Made by a program: the position numbers and the translations under genes | The notes under the pieces: generated by a model | The model's database searches: none | What the model saw: only the letters and a program-made list of their open reading frames with translations | Told to the model about the DNA's origin: nothing | Assembly (NCBI GenBank): GCA_963770545.1 | Contig: CAVYQF010000006.1 | Span: 242,987 to 306,986, forward strand | Length of the DNA stretch: 64,000 nucleotides | Reading direction: 5' to 3' | Source of the DNA: RYN-230 sp963770545 | GTDB taxonomy: Bacteria; Actinomycetota; Actinomycetes; Streptosporangiales; Streptosporangiaceae | Part shown: positions 8,648-17,221 of the stretch, piece by piece | How positions within the stretch are numbered: position 1 is the first letter of the stretch | Layout of the letters: every line of letters begins with the position of its first letter

Positions 8648-10259
8648 GCGTTCCATAGTCTGTCCTTCCCGGCGGCGGCTCGCGGCCGGCTGCCAGCTGC
8701 GGTGCTCGTGACTGGTCGCGATGGAAGGAGCTCGTCCTTCAGGACCTTGCCGAGGGAGTTCTTCGGCAGCTGGATGCGGAACTCGAACCGCCGTGGGTAC
8801 TTGTAGGCGGCCATCCGCTCCCGGCAGTAGGCGACGAGCTCCGACTCGGTGACCGCAGCACCGTCCCGCACCGTGACCACGGCCATGACCTCTTCGCCCA
8901 GCCGGTCATCCGGCATCCCGATCACCGCCGCCTCAGCCACGGCCGGGTGGGCGTGCAGCACATCCTCGATCTCGCGCGGGTACACGTTGTAGCCGCCCCG
9001 GATGATGAGTTCTTTCTGGCGGCCGACGATGAACAGGAAACCGTCCTTGTCGAAGTAGCCGAGGTCACCGGTGTGCAGCCAGTCCCCGGAGAACACGCTG
9101 GCGGTGGCGTCCGGGGCGTTCAGGTAGCCCTTCATCACGTGCAGCCCGCGGGTCACCACCTCCCCGACGTGGTCCTTTCCGGGCGGCAGGGCAGGCCCTC
9201 GCCGTCCCAGACCTGCGTCTGCGTGCCCCAGATGGGCTTGCCGACGCTGTAGACACGGCGCTCGGTCTCGCTGATGTTGAACGTCGTGGTGGATGCGGTC
9301 TCGGTCATGCCGTAGCCCTCGAGGATCAGCACCCCGAAGCGCTTCTCGAAGGCGTCCAGCACGGGAGCGGGGATGGACGCGCCGCCCGAGATCGCGACCC
9401 GGAGCGACGACACGTCGTAGCGGTCCAGGTCCGGATGCTCGAGCAGGGCGATGAACATGGTGGGCACGCCCTCGAAGATGGTGGCCCCGTCGCGCTGGAT
9501 CGCGGCGAGGACCGCGGTGGGGTCGAACCGCGGGATCAGCGACATGGTGCAGCCGAACCGCACGCACACGTTCAGGATGCTGGACAGGCCGAACACGTGG
9601 AACAGCGGCAAGACGGTGATGACCACGTCGTCGGGCCGCACGTCGAACAGCCGCCCCGGGATGTCGGCGTTCATGTAGAGCTGGATGTGCGTCAGCATCG
9701 CGCCCTTGGGGCGGCCGGTGGTGCCGGAGGTGTAGACGACGACCGCCGTGTCGGTCAGCGTCCGCGGAGCCGGCAGATACCCGTCCGCGGGGGCGGCCAG
9801 CAGGTGCTCGAACGGGAGCACGCTGACTGGGTGCGCGGGACCCGTGGCCTGTGTGGCCCGTATGGCGTGGCCGACGGCGTAGATCGCGGCGACCCCGGCC
9901 AGCTCGGCGCCCTTCATCGCGTCGCCCAGGATCGGATCCCAGGTAATCAGCAGCTTCACCCCGGAGTCGCGGAGGTGAAACGCGATCTCGGGCGGCTTCA
10001 GCATCACGTTCAGCGGCACCACCACGGCCCCGGCCTTGAGGATCCCGAAGTAGGTGATCAGGAACTGGGGGATGTTGGGCAGCTGCAGGCCGACCAGGTC
10101 TCCGGGGCCAACCCCGGCCAACTCCAGCCCGGCCGCCAGCCGGGACGACAGCGCGTCCAGCTCCGCGTAGCTGAGCTGGCCGCCCGCGTACACCACGGCG
10201 GGCCGGTCCGGGCAGGCGAGGGCCGTCTCACGGAGGATCACCGCGAGATTGAAGTTCAT
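8644..10259 (-). pseudogene. Long-chain acyl-CoA ligase (FadD-like), one frameshift
   Basis: Adenylate-forming enzyme activating fatty acids to acyl-CoA. The first part has the AMP-binding motif VVYTSGTTGRPKGAML and LEGYGMTE. The second part has GDWLHTGDLGYFDKDGF, RQKELIIRGGYNVYPREIE and the C-terminal lysine motif PKNSLGKVLK. The two parts lie in different frames, joined near position 9185 where one base appears missing (the GLP/PPGKDHVGE junction). All core motifs are otherwise conserved, so this is either a recent mutation or a sequence error. The start at 10259 has GGGGAGGA about 8 nt upstream. Stop overlaps the WS/DGAT start. Resembles fadD13 of the mycobacterial mymA operon in context. 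Confidence 0.82.
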
Positions 10260-10408
10260 GATCCGGTCCTCCCCGTCATGCGTCCATCGCGTGGACATGG
10301 TTACCGGCGGGAACGAAGTCACTGCCCTGGCGAGCCTGGCCCACTTACTCCAGCGTGCGGCAGTCCCGGCGCCCCGGACACGGGCGTCTTTCCTGATTTA
10401 CCGGGACC

Positions 10409-11383
10409 TTAGGCAGTCGGTGCCGGTGATGGGGGGGTAGCGGAGACCGCAGTCGCCCCGGCGCCGCGGCCGCCGGGGGCGAGCCATTCACCGATCTCGG
10501 TCGCGCACACCCCGGGGGCTTCGAGCTGCGGCACATGACCCACGCCCGGGAGCACCACCAGTGACCAGGCCGGGTGGGCGCGGGCCGCCCGGCGGACCGC
10601 CTCGACCGGAACCAGCCGGTCCAGCAGGCCGTGCAGGACCAGCACTGGGCAGGTGACCGAGTCGATCGCGCGCCGGTAGGCGCGGCCGGTGACGTAGGCG
10701 GCCGCGGACACGACGGAGCGGGACGCCAGGGTGAATTCGCGGTCTGCCTCGGTGTAGCCGAACCGCCTGCGGGCCACCTCTACGTGCTGCTCGACCACGG
10801 CCGGGCTGATCCGCGACGGGTCGGCGCAGACCGTGGCCAGCACCCCGGCCACGATTTCCTCCGCCGAGAATTGGTGGCGCCGGCCGACCATCCGCTGACC
10901 CAGCCCCGGCACCATGTTGACCAGGAACATCATCAGCACGGCGGGATCCGGCCGGACGGGCCCGAAGGGCACCACCGGGTCGAGCAGGATCAGCCCCGCC
11001 ACCGCGCGCGGCGCGGCGGCCGCCTCGCTCAGCGAGATCATCCCGCCCATCGAGTTGCCCATCAGGATCACCGGGGCGCCGGCCACCTCCCGGATGAAAC
11101 GGTCCAGCAGGGCGCGGTTGGAGGCTACATCGACCCCGCGGCCCGCGGAGCGGGTGAAGCCGTGCCCGGCCAGGTCGGGGGCGAGCACCCGGTAGCGGTC
11201 GGTCAGCAGCGGCGCGAGCGCCGACCAGTTGACCGCGGCACCCTCCAGGCCGTGCACGGCCACGATGACCGGGGCGCCCGCCGGGCCGCCGTAGTCGAGG
11301 TAGTGCACCGGCCCGCCGAGGTCGGTCCACCGTGATTCGCCACCGAATCTGGGCGTCGGGACAGCCCGGTGCGTCGCGGTCAC
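10409..11383 (-). CDS. Alpha/beta hydrolase
   Basis: 324 residues. Strand VIVAVHGLEGAAVNW gives the oxyanion hole, GNSMGGM the nucleophile elbow, LHGLLDRLVP the acid and LPGVGHVPQLE the His. The GTG at 11383 lies 4 bp after the stop of the TetR gene upstream, so I prefer it over the longer reading frame. Likely esterase or C-C hydrolase expressed with its regulator; substrate unknown. Confidence 0.88.
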   Translation of the reverse strand: MTATHRAVPTPRFGGESRWTDLGGPVHYLDYGGPAGAPVIVAVHGLEGAAVNWSALAPLLTDRYRVLAPDLAGHGFTRSAGRGVDVASNRALLDRFIREVAGAPVILMGNSMGGMISLSEAAAAPRAVAGLILLDPVVPFGPVRPDPAVLMMFLVNMVPGLGQRMVGRRHQFSAEEIVAGVLATVCADPSRISPAVVEQHVEVARRRFGYTEADREFTLASRSVVSAAAYVTGRAYRRAIDSVTCPVLVLHGLLDRLVPVEAVRRAARAHPAWSLVVLPGVGHVPQLEAPGVCATEIGEWLAPGGRGAGATAVSATPPSPAPTA

Positions 11384-11387
11384 GCGG

Positions 11388-12125
11388 CTAGCCCTGTTCC
11401 GCCATGGCCTGGACACCGCGGATGAACAGGTCGATGCCGAAGTGGTAGTGGAAGTCCGGGTCGTTGCCATCGGTCATCGGCTCGGCCGCCTCGACCAGGC
11501 ACGGGTAGCGGTCCGGCGGCAGCATGGCCAGCCGGATCCGGTTGCGGCGCTGCTGTTCGGCGCGCTCACCTTCGCTCAGCGACGGGCCGTACCCGGGCTC
11601 GCTCATGGCCAGCATCAGCCCGGTCCACAGCCCGTGGCGGGCGACCGCGCTGGCGCGGCGCGGATCAAAGCCGCCCCGGCTCAGCACCTCCAGGGTGACC
11701 TCGATGGCCTCCAGTGCCGCCGGGCTCTGCTTCTCCCCCGACACCAGAAGCTGGGACGCGCTGGGGTGCTCGCGGAGCACCTGGACCAGCGAGTCCAGCA
11801 GGGCACGCAACTGCTCGGGCCAGGGCGCGGCGTCGTTCACGTCGGTGTCGATCTCGCTCCAGAACTGGTCCGACAACCCGTTGAGGAGCTCGTCCTTGTT
11901 CCGGAAGTGCCAGTACAGGGCCATCGGGGTGACCCCGAGCTCCTGGGCCAGCCGGCGGATGGTCAGCGCGTCCACGCCCTCGGCGTCGGCCAGGGCGATG
12001 GCCCGCCCGACCACGGCGGCCTTGCTCAGCCGGGGCCGCTGCGGGTCGGCCGGCCCTCCGCGGGGGTTCGCCAATGCCGGCGGCGCGCCGCCCGGCGCCG
12101 TGTCTTGAGCAGGTCTCGTAGCCAT
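11388..12125 (-). CDS. TetR-family regulator
   Basis: 245 residues. HTH region: ALTIRRLAQELGVTPMALYWHFRNKDELLNGL, close to the TetR class proper (TetR_C_1-type). It is divergent from the MFS exporter at 12263 and co-directional with the hydrolase just downstream. At least four related operator-like sequences lie in the 137-bp intergenic gap, implying tight control of exporter and self. An inducing drug-like or lipid ligand is likely but unknown. Confidence 0.9.
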   Translation of the reverse strand: MATRPAQDTAPGGAPPALANPRGGPADPQRPRLSKAAVVGRAIALADAEGVDALTIRRLAQELGVTPMALYWHFRNKDELLNGLSDQFWSEIDTDVNDAAPWPEQLRALLDSLVQVLREHPSASQLLVSGEKQSPAALEAIEVTLEVLSRGGFDPRRASAVARHGLWTGLMLAMSEPGYGPSLSEGERAEQQRRNRIRLAMLPPDRYPCLVEAAEPMTDGNDPDFHYHFGIDLFIRGVQAMAEQG

Positions 12126-12136
12126 CACTTGACAAC

Positions 12137-12210
12137 TATACGCCGTACAAGTCATCCTGTCAGCACCACATGTACGACGTATAGGAACGACGTATGGGAA
12201 CGACGTACAT
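12137..12210. promoter_or_regulatory. Cluster of repeated operator-like sites between tetR and MFS genes
   Basis: TATACGCCGTACA (12137-12149) and TGTACGACGTATA (12171-12183) are near reverse complements and each is nearly palindromic. GAACGACGTAT (12185-12195), GAACGACGTACAT (12198-12210) and a weaker CAACGTACAGG (from 12228) continue the series. Spacing and location between divergent genes fit cooperative binding of the TetR protein. Confidence 0.65.
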
Positions 12211-12262
12211 GATCGTCGCACAGGAGCAACGTACAGGAGTGTCGTCCAGGAGGAGAGGGCCC

Positions 12263-13735
12263 ATGTCCAGACGCTGGTGGGCATTGGTGGCGGTCGGCTT
12301 GGCCACCTTCGCGACTTATCTTGACAACAACGTGACGAACGTCGCGATCCCGACCATCCAGCGCGACCTGCACCTGTCGATCGCGGGCCTGGAGTGGGTG
12401 GTCAGCAGCTACATCCTGGTGTTCGCCGGGCTGCTGCTGGTCGGCGGCCGGCTGGCCGACGTGTACGGCCGGCGGCGGCTGTTCGTGATTGGGCTGTCGG
12501 TGTTCACGCTGGCCTCGCTCGGCGCGGGACTGGCCGGCAGCGGCAGCGTGCTGATCGGGGCGCGGCTGCTGCAGGGCCTGGGCGCCGCACTCATGGTGCC
12601 GACCACGCTGGCCATCATCGTGGCCACCTTCACCGACCCCCGCGAGCGGACCCGCGCGGTCGGCGCCTGGGCCGCGATCGGGGCGCTCGCCCTGGCGTTC
12701 GGGCCGCTCATCGGCGGCTTCATCAGCCAGCACCTGCACTGGGGCTGGATCTTCCTGATCAACGTGCCGATCGGCGTGATCACCATGGGCATCGCCCTGG
12801 CCGCCGTCCGCGAGTCGCGGGACACCTCCGCCGACCGCCACCTCGACGTCCCCGGGCTGGCCGCTTCCGCCCTCGCGCTGTTCTCCCTCACCTATGCCCT
12901 CATCGAGGGACACGACAAGGGCTGGACGTCCGTGACCATCCTCGGCGCGCTGGCTCTCGCCGTTCTGGCGGGCGGGGTGTTCGTGCTCATCGAGTCGCGC
13001 ACCGAGCACCCGATGATCGCGCTGTCACTGTTCCGCTCGCGGGCGTTCAGCGGCGGGATCGGCACCATGATGCTGTGGGCGTTCGGCATCTTCGGCATCT
13101 ACTTCTTCACCTCGCTGTACCTGCAGGGGGTGCTCGGCTTCTCGCCCACCAAGGCGGGCCTGGCTTTCGTGCCGATGGCCTTGTGCATGGCGGTGTTCGC
13201 CGGGCTGAGCGGGCCGGTGGCCGCCCGGGTCGGCGCGCACCGCACGGTGGCGTTCGGCCTGGTGCTGAACGCGGTCGGGCTGTACCTGTTCTGGCTGCTG
13301 GGCCGGGACGCCACGCTCGCCTCGCTGATGCCGGGCTTCGTGCTCTTCGGGGCGGGCTCCGGCCTGATGAACGTGCCGCTGACCAACTCAGTCCTCAGCT
13401 CGATGCCGGCCGAGCGGTCCGGCATGGCCTCCGCGCTGCTCAACAACTCCCGCGAGGTCGCCGGGCTGCTCGGCATCACGGTGATCGGCGCGGTGCTCCG
13501 GTCCCGGCAGGGGGTCGCGCTGAACCACGGGGTGCTGCCCGCCAACGCCTTCCTGGACGGGTATCACGCCGGCCTGGCCGTGACCATCGTGCTGATCGCG
13601 GCCGGGGTGGTCCTCAGCTACCTGGCCCTGCGGCGGCTGCCCGAGCCGGCCGCGAGCCCGGTGCTGGTGCCGGGCGCCCCGGACACGGAGTCCGGGCCGG
13701 CCAGCGGGCCGGAACTGGCCGGTACCCGGTCATAG
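12263..13735 (+). CDS. MFS exporter, DHA2 (EmrB/QacA) type, 14 TM
   Basis: About 490 residues. Proton-driven drug efflux family: first helix with TYLDNNVTNVAIPTIQRDL, motif C-like segments, LVGGRLADVYGRRRLF between helices 2 and 3 and a string of hydrophobic helices to the end, 14 in total by eye. The ATG at 12263 follows AGGAGGAG. An upstream in-frame ATG at 12194 would run through the operator cluster and is not preferred. Divergent from the TetR gene, its probable repressor. Stop overlaps the convergent LLM gene by 6 bp. Confidence 0.9.
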   Translation: MSRRWWALVAVGLATFATYLDNNVTNVAIPTIQRDLHLSIAGLEWVVSSYILVFAGLLLVGGRLADVYGRRRLFVIGLSVFTLASLGAGLAGSGSVLIGARLLQGLGAALMVPTTLAIIVATFTDPRERTRAVGAWAAIGALALAFGPLIGGFISQHLHWGWIFLINVPIGVITMGIALAAVRESRDTSADRHLDVPGLAASALALFSLTYALIEGHDKGWTSVTILGALALAVLAGGVFVLIESRTEHPMIALSLFRSRAFSGGIGTMMLWAFGIFGIYFFTSLYLQGVLGFSPTKAGLAFVPMALCMAVFAGLSGPVAARVGAHRTVAFGLVLNAVGLYLFWLLGRDATLASLMPGFVLFGAGSGLMNVPLTNSVLSSMPAERSGMASALLNNSREVAGLLGITVIGAVLRSRQGVALNHGVLPANAFLDGYHAGLAVTIVLIAAGVVLSYLALRRLPEPAASPVLVPGAPDTESGPASGPELAGTRS

Positions 13736-14590
13736 GCCCCGGCTGAGACGGCTGGCGGCCTCGGCCTGCCAGCCGGCTCCGGAGCGGGCACTCTCGATCC
13801 ACCAGGTGGCGCCGGCCGCGACGTAGGCCGGCGCCACCAGGTCCACGTCGCCGGCCTCCCGCTCCAGGTCGGCCCACACCACCAGGTCGAAGCCCTCGGG
13901 CGTGCCCCGGGCGAACCAGGCCTGGTCCCGGACCGCGGCGATGTCCGCGGGGGTGGGCCCGACCAGCGTCACCTCTCCTCGCGGGCCGACCGAGCGGCGC
14001 AGCGGCACCATCCCATCCCAGCGGCAGGCCCGCCGGACCGGCCCGGTAGCGGGCAGCGCCCCGCCGACCCAGACCGGGATGCGCGGCTGCTGCACCGGCA
14101 CCGGGCTGAACCGGACCGGGTCCAGCGTGAAATGCGTGCCCTGGTAGGAGAAGCGTTCCCCGGTCCACAGCCCGGCCAGCACCTCCAGGCCCTCATCCAA
14201 AAGCGCGGCGCGCTCCCGGTCTGCGGCCGGCTCGTGGAAGATACCGAAGTCGGCATAGGGCGGCGAGCCCAGGCCAACCCCCAGGATGACCCGCCCGCCA
14301 CTGAGCCGGTCCAGGGTGACGGTCTCCTTGGCCAGCTGCCAGGGCCGCCGGCGCGGCACCGGGGTGATCATGGTGCCGAGGCGTATCTGCGACGTCTGGG
14401 CGGCCACGACGGCCAGGATCTGCCAGGGGTCCAGGATCGGCGGCCCTTCCCCGGTGTCGCTGAACACGAGGTGATCCCAGAGGAAGAAGCCGTCGAAGCC
14501 AGCCCGTTCCGCGGCCACCCCGAGGCCGATGAGCTCGGCCGGGTCGGCGGCGAAGGGCGGGACGGCCAGGGCCCGGCGCAGCACGGTCAT
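13730..14590 (-). CDS. LLM-class flavin-dependent oxidoreductase
   Basis: 286 residues, luciferase-like TIM-barrel enzyme using FMN or F420. N-terminal FAADPAELIGLGVAAERAGFDGFFLWDHLVF, then TSQIRLGTMITPVPRRRPWQLAKETVTLD and LSGGRVILGVGLGSP are diagnostic. Co-directional with the DapA-like gene 6 bp upstream, probably one operon. Cofactor and substrate cannot be assigned from sequence alone. Confidence 0.9.
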   Translation of the reverse strand: MTVLRRALAVPPFAADPAELIGLGVAAERAGFDGFFLWDHLVFSDTGEGPPILDPWQILAVVAAQTSQIRLGTMITPVPRRRPWQLAKETVTLDRLSGGRVILGVGLGSPPYADFGIFHEPAADRERAALLDEGLEVLAGLWTGERFSYQGTHFTLDPVRFSPVPVQQPRIPVWVGGALPATGPVRRACRWDGMVPLRRSVGPRGEVTLVGPTPADIAAVRDQAWFARGTPEGFDLVVWADLEREAGDVDLVAPAYVAAGATWWIESARSGAGWQAEAASRLSRGL

Positions 14591-14596
14591 GAGGGC

Positions 14597-15424
14597 TCAG
14601 CAGATCCGGGAGACCGGCGACGTCCCGTCCGCCCCGGCGAGCATGCGCTTCAGCCGCGCCGGGCCGCCCGCGCGGATGGCCAGGTGCTCCGCCGCCAGGC
14701 CGCGCTGGGCTGCGGCGTCCCCGTTCCAGGCGCGGACGCAGGCCTCCGGGGCCAGGTTGGCCAGGGCCAGCAGGGCACCCGCCGCGCCCATCGGGCCGGC
14801 CAGGGCCAGGTAGCCAGCTGACCCGGCGTAGATGTCGCCCGGGTAATGGGCCAGCTCGTCCAGCAGCCGGTCCGGGCTTCCCGAGGAGTCCTTGACCCCG
14901 CTCACCGGCAGCCCGGCCAGGCTGCCGGTCGGGATGTCAGCGCAGGCGATGAAGGGGTTGTGGTACGCGAGCACCGGGCGCCCGGCGGCGGCCTCGCCGA
15001 TCGCCGCGAAGTAGCCGCCCAGGTCGGCGCAGCGGGGCGGGCACCAGGTGAGCACGGCGTCGGCCCCCGCGGCCACCGCGGCCCGGGTCAGGGCGTCCGC
15101 CTGGCGCAGTGATGGGGCACCGGTCCCGGCGATCACCGGCACCGGGTCCGGGACCGCGGCCCGCACGGCTTCGATCAGCGCGGTACGTTCCGCGCCGGTC
15201 AGGGTGCCAGCCTCTCCGGTGGTGCCGTTGACCAGCACCGCGGCCATGCCCCGCCCGGCCAGGTTGGCCGCCAGCTTGCCGGTCGAGACCGCATCGACCT
15301 CACCGCCGGAGTCGAACAGGGTGACCAGCGCGACGCCCACCCCCCGGAACAGGCCCTGGTGCGGCGCCGCCGGTGGGCCGGGCTCGGGTGCCGCCATGCT
15401 CGCTGCCGCCATCGTCCGCCTCAT
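14597..15424 (-). CDS. DapA/NanA-family lyase or synthase
   Basis: 275 residues, (beta/alpha)8 class I aldolase family. The carboxylate-binding motif NGTTGEAGTLT, the catalytic Tyr in LAYHNPF and the Schiff-base Lys in GVKDSSG are in place. In-frame ATGs at 15412 and 15397 are alternative starts. True DapA is usually elsewhere with lysine genes. Here, with an IlvD/Edd-type dehydratase and a Gfo/Idh/MocA oxidoreductase nearby, a 2-keto-3-deoxy-sugar-acid aldolase or dehydratase role is plausible but inferred. Confidence 0.85.
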   Translation of the reverse strand: MRRTMAAASMAAPEPGPPAAPHQGLFRGVGVALVTLFDSGGEVDAVSTGKLAANLAGRGMAAVLVNGTTGEAGTLTGAERTALIEAVRAAVPDPVPVIAGTGAPSLRQADALTRAAVAAGADAVLTWCPPRCADLGGYFAAIGEAAAGRPVLAYHNPFIACADIPTGSLAGLPVSGVKDSSGSPDRLLDELAHYPGDIYAGSAGYLALAGPMGAAGALLALANLAPEACVRAWNGDAAAQRGLAAEHLAIRAGGPARLKRMLAGADGTSPVSRIC

Positions 15425-15573
15425 TCCGGGCCGTACCGCTGGTGCTTCCAGGCTACGTGCGCACCCGGTGGCCGGCGAGGGGTAGCCGGCCAGGGCCCGG
15501 CCGGGGCGGTGCCGGCGGGCGGTCCGGGGCGCGGTCTACGGTGGGGGCAACAGCCGACAGCACGGGGGCAGGG

Positions 15574-16605
15574 ATGGTGAGCGCAGACATGCCGGAAACT
15601 GGTCAGGTGCGGTGGGGAATCATCGGCACCGCCCGCATCGCCCGCGCCGCCTTCCTGCCCGCGGTGGCCGCCGCCGGTGGTGGCGCGGTCACCACCGTGG
15701 CCGGCCGGGACCTGGACCGGGCCCGCCAGTACGCAGCGGACAACGGCATCGGCCGGGCGGTCCAGGGCTACCAGGCGCTGGTGGACGACCCGGACGTGGA
15801 CGCGGTGTACATCCCGCTGCCCAACGCGCTGCACGCGGGATGGACGGCCCGGGCGCTGCGGGCCGGTAAGGCGGTGCTCTGCGAGAAGCCGCTGTGCAGC
15901 AGCCTGGCCGAGACCGAGCAGGTCCTCACGGTGGCCCGGGAGACCGGGACCCCGCTGTGGGAAGCGTTCGTGTTCCCGTTCCATGAGCAGATGGCGAAGA
16001 TCCGCGGGCTGCTGGCCGACGGGGCCATCGGGGAACTGCGCGAGATCCAGTCCAACTTCGCCTTCATGCTGGATCACCCCGACGACTTCAGGCTGCGCCG
16101 CGCGATGGCCGGCGGCGCCCTCAACGACGTCGGCTGCTATCCGGTCCGGCTGGCCGTGGAGCTGTTCACCGGCGAGCTGGAATGGGCCTGGGCCACCGCA
16201 ACACTGGGCGGGGACGGGGTGGACGTGGACCTGCTGGGCAGCGCCGGCTACTCCGGTCAGCAGCGGCTCACGGTGTCCTGCAGCTTCGTGCGCAGCGACG
16301 ACCGGTTCACCCGGCTGGTCGGCACGGCCGGACAGATCCACCTCACCGACCCCTTCCATCCGGGCCCGGACGACTCGTTCACCTTGTTCGAGGAGGGCAA
16401 GGAGCCGCGGGGCTTCGCCTCGGCCGACGAGGTACCGTCGTTCACCGCCGCTATCCGGCACATTCAGCGCGTCGTCCAAGGCCAGGAGACCCCCCGCCAC
16501 CTCGCGGTGGACAACTCGCTGCCCACCGCACGGGCTCTGCACGCGTTGCATCAGGCCGTGGCGCAGGACCAGTCCGCGGCCCAGGATCAGCCGGACGCGG
16601 GGTAG
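15574..16605 (+). CDS. Gfo/Idh/MocA-family oxidoreductase
   Basis: 343 residues. N-terminal NAD(P) Rossmann motif VRWGIIGTARIARAAF, then DAVYIPLPNALHAGWTARALRAGKAVLCEKPL with the conserved EKP lysine, and GGALNDVGCYPVRLAVELF in the catalytic domain. Typical substrates are sugars or inositols. ATG at 15574 chosen; ATG at 15589 is possible. Divergent from the DapA-like gene. The next gene starts within 5 bp of its end. Confidence 0.9.
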   Translation: MVSADMPETGQVRWGIIGTARIARAAFLPAVAAAGGGAVTTVAGRDLDRARQYAADNGIGRAVQGYQALVDDPDVDAVYIPLPNALHAGWTARALRAGKAVLCEKPLCSSLAETEQVLTVARETGTPLWEAFVFPFHEQMAKIRGLLADGAIGELREIQSNFAFMLDHPDDFRLRRAMAGGALNDVGCYPVRLAVELFTGELEWAWATATLGGDGVDVDLLGSAGYSGQQRLTVSCSFVRSDDRFTRLVGTAGQIHLTDPFHPGPDDSFTLFEEGKEPRGFASADEVPSFTAAIRHIQRVVQGQETPRHLAVDNSLPTARALHALHQAVAQDQSAAQDQPDAG

Positions 16606-16609
16606 AACG

Positions 16610-17011
16610 GTGGGCCGCGATTCCGCGGGCTCGGGGCCCAGCGACCGGGCCGGCGGCCGTGCGCCCGGGGCGGCGGCGATCCGCGACGCACTGGACGCCG
16701 AGCGGCAGCAGACCCTGGACCGGATCACCGCGGTCAGCCGCGAGTTCGATGGCATCGTGGAGTCGTCCGCGGGGGTCGCCACTGACGACGAGCACGACCC
16801 CGAGGGGGCCACCATCGCGTTCGAGCGGGCCCAGCTGGCCGCCCTGCTCGACCAGGCCAACAGCCACCTGGCCGAATTGGACGACGCCCTGGACCGGCTC
16901 CGGCAGGGCCGCTATGGGCGGTGCGAACGGTGCGGGCGGCCAATCGCCGCCGAGCGGCTCGCCGCCCGCCCCGCCACCCGTACCTGCATCACCTGCGCCG
17001 CTCGGGCCTGA
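16610..17011 (+). CDS. TraR/DksA-type zinc-finger protein
   Basis: 133 residues from a GTG 4 bp after the preceding stop. The N-terminal half is a coiled-coil-like helix pair (AIRDALDAERQQTLDRI through HLAELDDALDRLRQGRYG). The C-terminus has a four-Cys zinc finger, CERCG with CITC, as in DksA. Such proteins bind the RNA polymerase secondary channel in proteobacteria; in actinobacteria the role is less clear. Co-transcribed with the oxidoreductase by spacing. Confidence 0.88.
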   Translation: MGRDSAGSGPSDRAGGRAPGAAAIRDALDAERQQTLDRITAVSREFDGIVESSAGVATDDEHDPEGATIAFERAQLAALLDQANSHLAELDDALDRLRQGRYGRCERCGRPIAAERLAARPATRTCITCAARA

Positions 17012-17221
17012 AGGCGCAGGTGATGGAATAGCGCCCGGCCGTAGCGCCTCGGGATGGTTTCATGCGGTGGCGGCGGGTTAGCCTAGAGGTATCACCCGGC
17101 CCGCGTGGCGCCGCGCTGGGCCGCGCTGGCCCGGGGCCGGCGGGCATGACCTCCGCCGGTCAAAGCCCGGCATGGGCGTCAGGCGAGGGCCCGCCCAGCG
17201 GGCTGGGAAAGAGGCTGCTGA

